A stretch of 64,000 bases of DNA from Staphylococcus xylosus (GTDB lineage Bacteria > Bacillota > Bacilli > Staphylococcales > Staphylococcaceae): NCBI RefSeq assembly GCF_002732165.1, contig NZ_MRZO01000006.1, forward strand, positions 144,060 through 208,059. The letters are read 5' to 3'. How positions within the stretch are numbered: the first letter of the stretch is position 1; the number at the start of each line of letters is the position of its first letter. Shown piece after piece: positions 62,209 through 64,000 of the stretch. The notes below the pieces were generated by a model. That model saw only the letters and a list, made by a program, of their open reading frames with translations, was not told the origin of the DNA and made no database searches. Both the position numbers and the translations under genes were made by a program.

Positions 62209-62376
62209 ATGTATGTAAAGGTAACAGTAATAGCAAGAGTATTAAGTTTGGTTTTGACGTTAGTTAACCAAAGGTTATCAAATAAAGGTGTTAACCCTAT
62301 TCTAGTTGATGAGTCAACGTTATTAACAATGGCAGAACCATTAAATACGACATGGAAAGATGATTCCAATAACTAG
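62209..62376 (+). pseudogene. Truncated phage holin
   Basis: MYVKVTVIARVLSLVLTLVN then QRLSNKGVNPILVDES resembles the first half of staphylococcal phage holins (first membrane segment, then NKGxxPxxVD). The expected second membrane segment is replaced by LLTMAEPLNTTWKDDSNN and an early stop at 55 codons; family members have about 75-100. Strong AAGGAGA ribosome site remains. The TTWKDD end echoes the family's TTYKDN, so an internal deletion fits. Confidence 0.6.
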
Positions 62377-62403
62377 TACAGTGATGCGTAATAGCAAAGA
62401 AGA

Positions 62404-62547
62404 GTGAAGCATTTAAAGTATGTTAATTCTCGTATAGGCATCCAGCATGACGAGGATGGTATTTATCAAAGGCATGCTGCCGATTGGATTATTCATGTAT
62501 GTAATAGTATTAGGAAATTAAATTATATATCTGTCATATCTCGATGA
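62404..62547 (+). other. Unidentified 47-codon ORF fragment
   Basis: GTG-initiated reading VKHLKYVNSRIGIQHDEDGI then YQRHAADWIIHVCNSIRKLN. Composition looks like coding sequence, but there is no ribosome site and I cannot name a family. It may be a piece of a phage or mobile-element gene. The rest of 62377-62793 is AT-rich with no other ORF. Confidence 0.3.
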
Positions 62548-62793
62548 TAGGGCAGGCGTTTATGTGTTTGAGCTTTTTGCATATTTATTTACTATACTTT
62601 ATTTATAAAAAAATAAATGTGACGAATATGCTGGCTTTTGAATTATTAATTTTTGTTATTATAGTTGTGTAATGTTCTATAAGAGATAATAATTTTGTTT
62701 AGAGGTAATAACTATGTTTTTATTTTTTTAGATTATTTGTTTTAGTTTGCTTTATGATGGCGAATAGCAATGATAAAAATGAAATAATTATTA

Positions 62794-63018
62794 TTGGAGG
62801 TGCTTCGCATAATAACTTTCATATTGATTTGTATATACTTAATTTCTATTTTAATATTAATGGATGCTATTGACTTTATAAGAATTACAATTAAAGTAAA
62901 ATATTTGAAAATATCATGTGAAGAATGCGATTTAAAAATTAAAAGAAAAATTTATAGAGTTTCTATTTGTTTAGTAATAATAGCGATTTTATTTTTGGTT
63001 TACTTAATGACTCTATAA
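62794..63018 (+). CDS. Small two-segment membrane protein, unknown
   Basis: About 74 codons. Two hydrophobic segments (about residues 5-28, IITFILICIYLISILILMDA, and 55-72, ICLVIIAILFLVYLM) flank a cytoplasmic or external loop with Cys-Glu-Glu-Cys (ISCEECDLKIKRKIYRVS). The start is doubtful: TTG 62794 and GTG 62800 both overlap a GGAGG, so a later codon may be used. A terminator-like hairpin follows at 63154-63183. No family recognised. Confidence 0.5.
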   Translation: MEVLRIITFILICIYLISILILMDAIDFIRITIKVKYLKISCEECDLKIKRKIYRVSICLVIIAILFLVYLMTL

Positions 63019-63558
63019 GTTAATTATGAATAAATTTTCCATAGTAAAAGTAAAGGCGTTGATTTTGAATAATTTAAATAATGAATTTTCATACCATGTC
63101 GTTTAACGTTAATTTCTATTTTAATTCAACGGTTAGTTCTTAAATATAATCATAAAACCCATCTGAATGAATAGGTGGATTTTATTTCGTTATTTTTAAT
63201 TTGTCATACTAATAATTTAAAGTGTAAAAATACCTTGTCTAAAAGTATAATTAATTGTATGAATTTCTGGAACATTTTTAAATGTAACTTAATTCATGTA
63301 TTGTTATTTTATTTATTATTAAAGTATCTGCTACAATAGATTCTTAAAATGTTTCGATAAATATTATCAGGGTATTAAAGAATAGCGGGCAATAAAGTTA
63401 TCTATTTAATTAAGCGAAAGTCATTTTTTTGGTAAATGCTTGAGTGTAAAGTTAATTTAGAGATTTAGTTATTAATGTATTTGTCGTATTTTAAAACTAT
63501 CAACATAGACGCCTATAAGTTGTCTATTAATTTGTCTAGCAAAAAAAGGAGTGTTTAT
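63019..63558. other. Intergenic region with one terminator
   Basis: 540 bases, very AT-rich. Contains AAAACCCATCT (63154-63164) / AGGTGGATTTT (63173-63183), a probable terminator for the membrane-protein gene. No other ORF or operator is evident; the end should hold the promoter of the GlsB-type gene. Confidence 0.5.
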
Positions 63559-63807
63559 ATGGGATTTATATTAATGATTATTGTAGGTGGCATAATTGGA
63601 TGGCTTGCTGGTACCATTTTAGGTAAAGACATCCCAGGTGGAATTATTGGAAATATTATTGCGGGATTAATAGGTTCAGCAATAGGTAGTCGTTTACTTG
63701 GTACATGGGGACCTGTATTAGGTGGAGTGCCAATCTTACCAGCTTTAATTGGAGCAATTGTTTTAATTTTAATTGTTTCATTAGTAATGAAAGTTATTAG
63801 AAAATAA
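63559..63807 (+). CDS. GlsB/YeaQ/YmgE family stress-response membrane protein
   Basis: Transglycosylase-associated-type small membrane protein of 82 residues: three glycine-rich membrane segments (GFILMIIVGGIIGWLAGTIL; GGIIGNIIAGLIGSAIGSRL; ILPALIGAIVLILIVSLVM). The family is linked to acid and general stress responses in other Gram-positives. The start is ATG 63559 because AAAAAGGAG lies 9 bases before; the longer reading from 63475 adds residues without homology. Two hairpins follow. Confidence 0.88.
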   Translation: MGFILMIIVGGIIGWLAGTILGKDIPGGIIGNIIAGLIGSAIGSRLLGTWGPVLGGVPILPALIGAIVLILIVSLVMKVIRK

Positions 63808-63821
63808 ATTATAGTTTATAC

Positions 63822-63857
63822 AAGTAAATTAACATCCTTTAGGGTGTTAATTTACTT
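63822..63857 (+). terminator. Hairpin after the GlsB-type gene
   Basis: AAGTAAATTAACA and TGTTAATTTACTT with an 8-10 base loop. Confidence 0.75.
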
Positions 63858-63867
63858 CAGAACGTAG

Positions 63868-63908
63868 ACAAACCTTGCGCAAATTAATGCGTAAGGTTTG
63901 TTTATTTT
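63868..63908. terminator. Second hairpin, at the edge of the IS relic
   Basis: ACAAACCTTGCGC (63868-63880) and GCGTAAGGTTTGT (63889-63901) with one mismatch, then TTATTTTT on the forward strand. It may be the 3' terminator of the transposase relic or part of the IS end. Confidence 0.6.
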
Positions 63909-64000
63909 TATTTGCATTTGCTTTAATATGGGTGGAATCAATAAATAAAGATGAGTGATCGATTAAGTTATTTTTGATAGCTATTTCGAGTATTTTCTCA
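63902..64000 (-). pseudogene. IS1182-family transposase fragment (window edge)
   Basis: The reverse strand reads EKILEIAIKNNLIDHSSLF then IDSTHIKANANKNK, which matches the region around the first catalytic Asp (IDSTHIKANANK) of IS1182/IS1272-type transposases common in staphylococci. After NKNK the frame runs into unrelated residues and the hairpin at 63868, then stops, so the C-terminal part is missing. The upstream part lies beyond the window. Confidence 0.65.

Larger units (their letters stand above)
61540..62547 (+). mobile_element. Decayed prophage remnant (lysis end)
   Basis: Directly after tRNA-Arg come, all in one direction, the C-terminal-looking fragment KYEYLIANLDYSVAREMR (ending about 61590), a 53-codon coiled-coil ORF, a type I holin-like toxin, a truncated holin and an unknown 47-codon fragment. 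The order resembles the distal lysis module of staphylococcal siphophages. No integrase, head or tail gene remains, and I see no second copy of the tRNA 3' end in the window, so boundaries are approximate. Confidence 0.6.

Noticed and set aside
61200..64000. Complete prophage or pathogenicity island
   Set aside because: No integrase, terminase, capsid or replication gene is present; only short lysis-end fragments.

Overview
The window is low-GC, densely coded Gram-positive DNA that reads as a Staphylococcus core chromosome. The gene order (rnjA-rpoY, def, pdhABCD, potRABCD, auxB, mntH, suhB, typA, ylaN, ftsW, pycA, ctaA/ctaB/ctaM, ylbC/F/G, rsmD, coaD, rpmF, pheST, rnhC, zapA, cvpA, polX, mutS2, trxA, uvrC, sdhCAB, murI, rdgB) is the one I know from S. 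aureus. The proteins diverge clearly from the S. aureus versions. The isd haem-uptake cluster that S. aureus carries between rpmF and the spoU-type methyltransferase gene is absent. A non-aureus Staphylococcus is therefore the best guess; the species cannot be settled by eye.

Layout. 1-3.6 kb: start of RNase J1 with RNA polymerase epsilon, a small unknown protein, peptide deformylase and a YkyA-like lipoprotein. 3.8-8.8 kb: pyruvate dehydrogenase complex. 9-13.8 kb: spermidine/putrescine ABC transporter with its own XRE-cupin regulator. 13.9-19.5 kb: envelope factor AuxB, manganese transporter MntH behind an MntR operator, small membrane proteins and SuhB. 19.6-24.5 kb: TypA/BipA GTPase, the small yla genes and the division protein FtsW. 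24.9-31.3 kb: pyruvate carboxylase and the haem A / cytochrome oxidase assembly genes. 31.6-40.8 kb: a short UvrA2-like ATPase, a CAP-domain protein, YlbF, a phosphodiesterase, RsmD, CoaD, TmcAL and L32. 40.9-46.4 kb: an atypical M23 peptidase, an rRNA methyltransferase and the T-box controlled pheST operon. 46.6-55.3 kb: RNase HIII, ZapA, CvpA, PolX, MutS2, thioredoxin and UvrC, largely genome maintenance. 55.7-61 kb: succinate dehydrogenase, MurI, RdgB and a YfcE-type phosphodiesterase.

The last 2.7 kb is the accessory part. A tRNA-Arg(TCT) gene is followed by what looks like the lysis end of a decayed prophage: a coiled-coil remnant, a type I toxin-antitoxin locus (holin-like toxin, a 12-codon leader ORF, and an antisense RNA with its own promoter and terminator) and a truncated holin. 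After these come a small membrane protein, a GlsB/YeaQ-type stress protein and the edge of an IS1182-family transposase relic.

Functionally the window joins central carbon flux (PDH, PycA, SDH) with respiratory assembly (CtaA/B/M), metal and polyamine transport, and translation or RNA maintenance. Regulatory signals visible by eye are an MntR box on the mntH -35, a T-box before pheS, a cre site and two palindromes before sdhC, a candidate PotR operator, and many strong intrinsic terminators. I see no CRISPR array, no rRNA and no intact mobile element. I found no clearly new multi-gene system; the most interesting places are the toxin-antitoxin relic, the isd-position M23 protein and the sdh control region.
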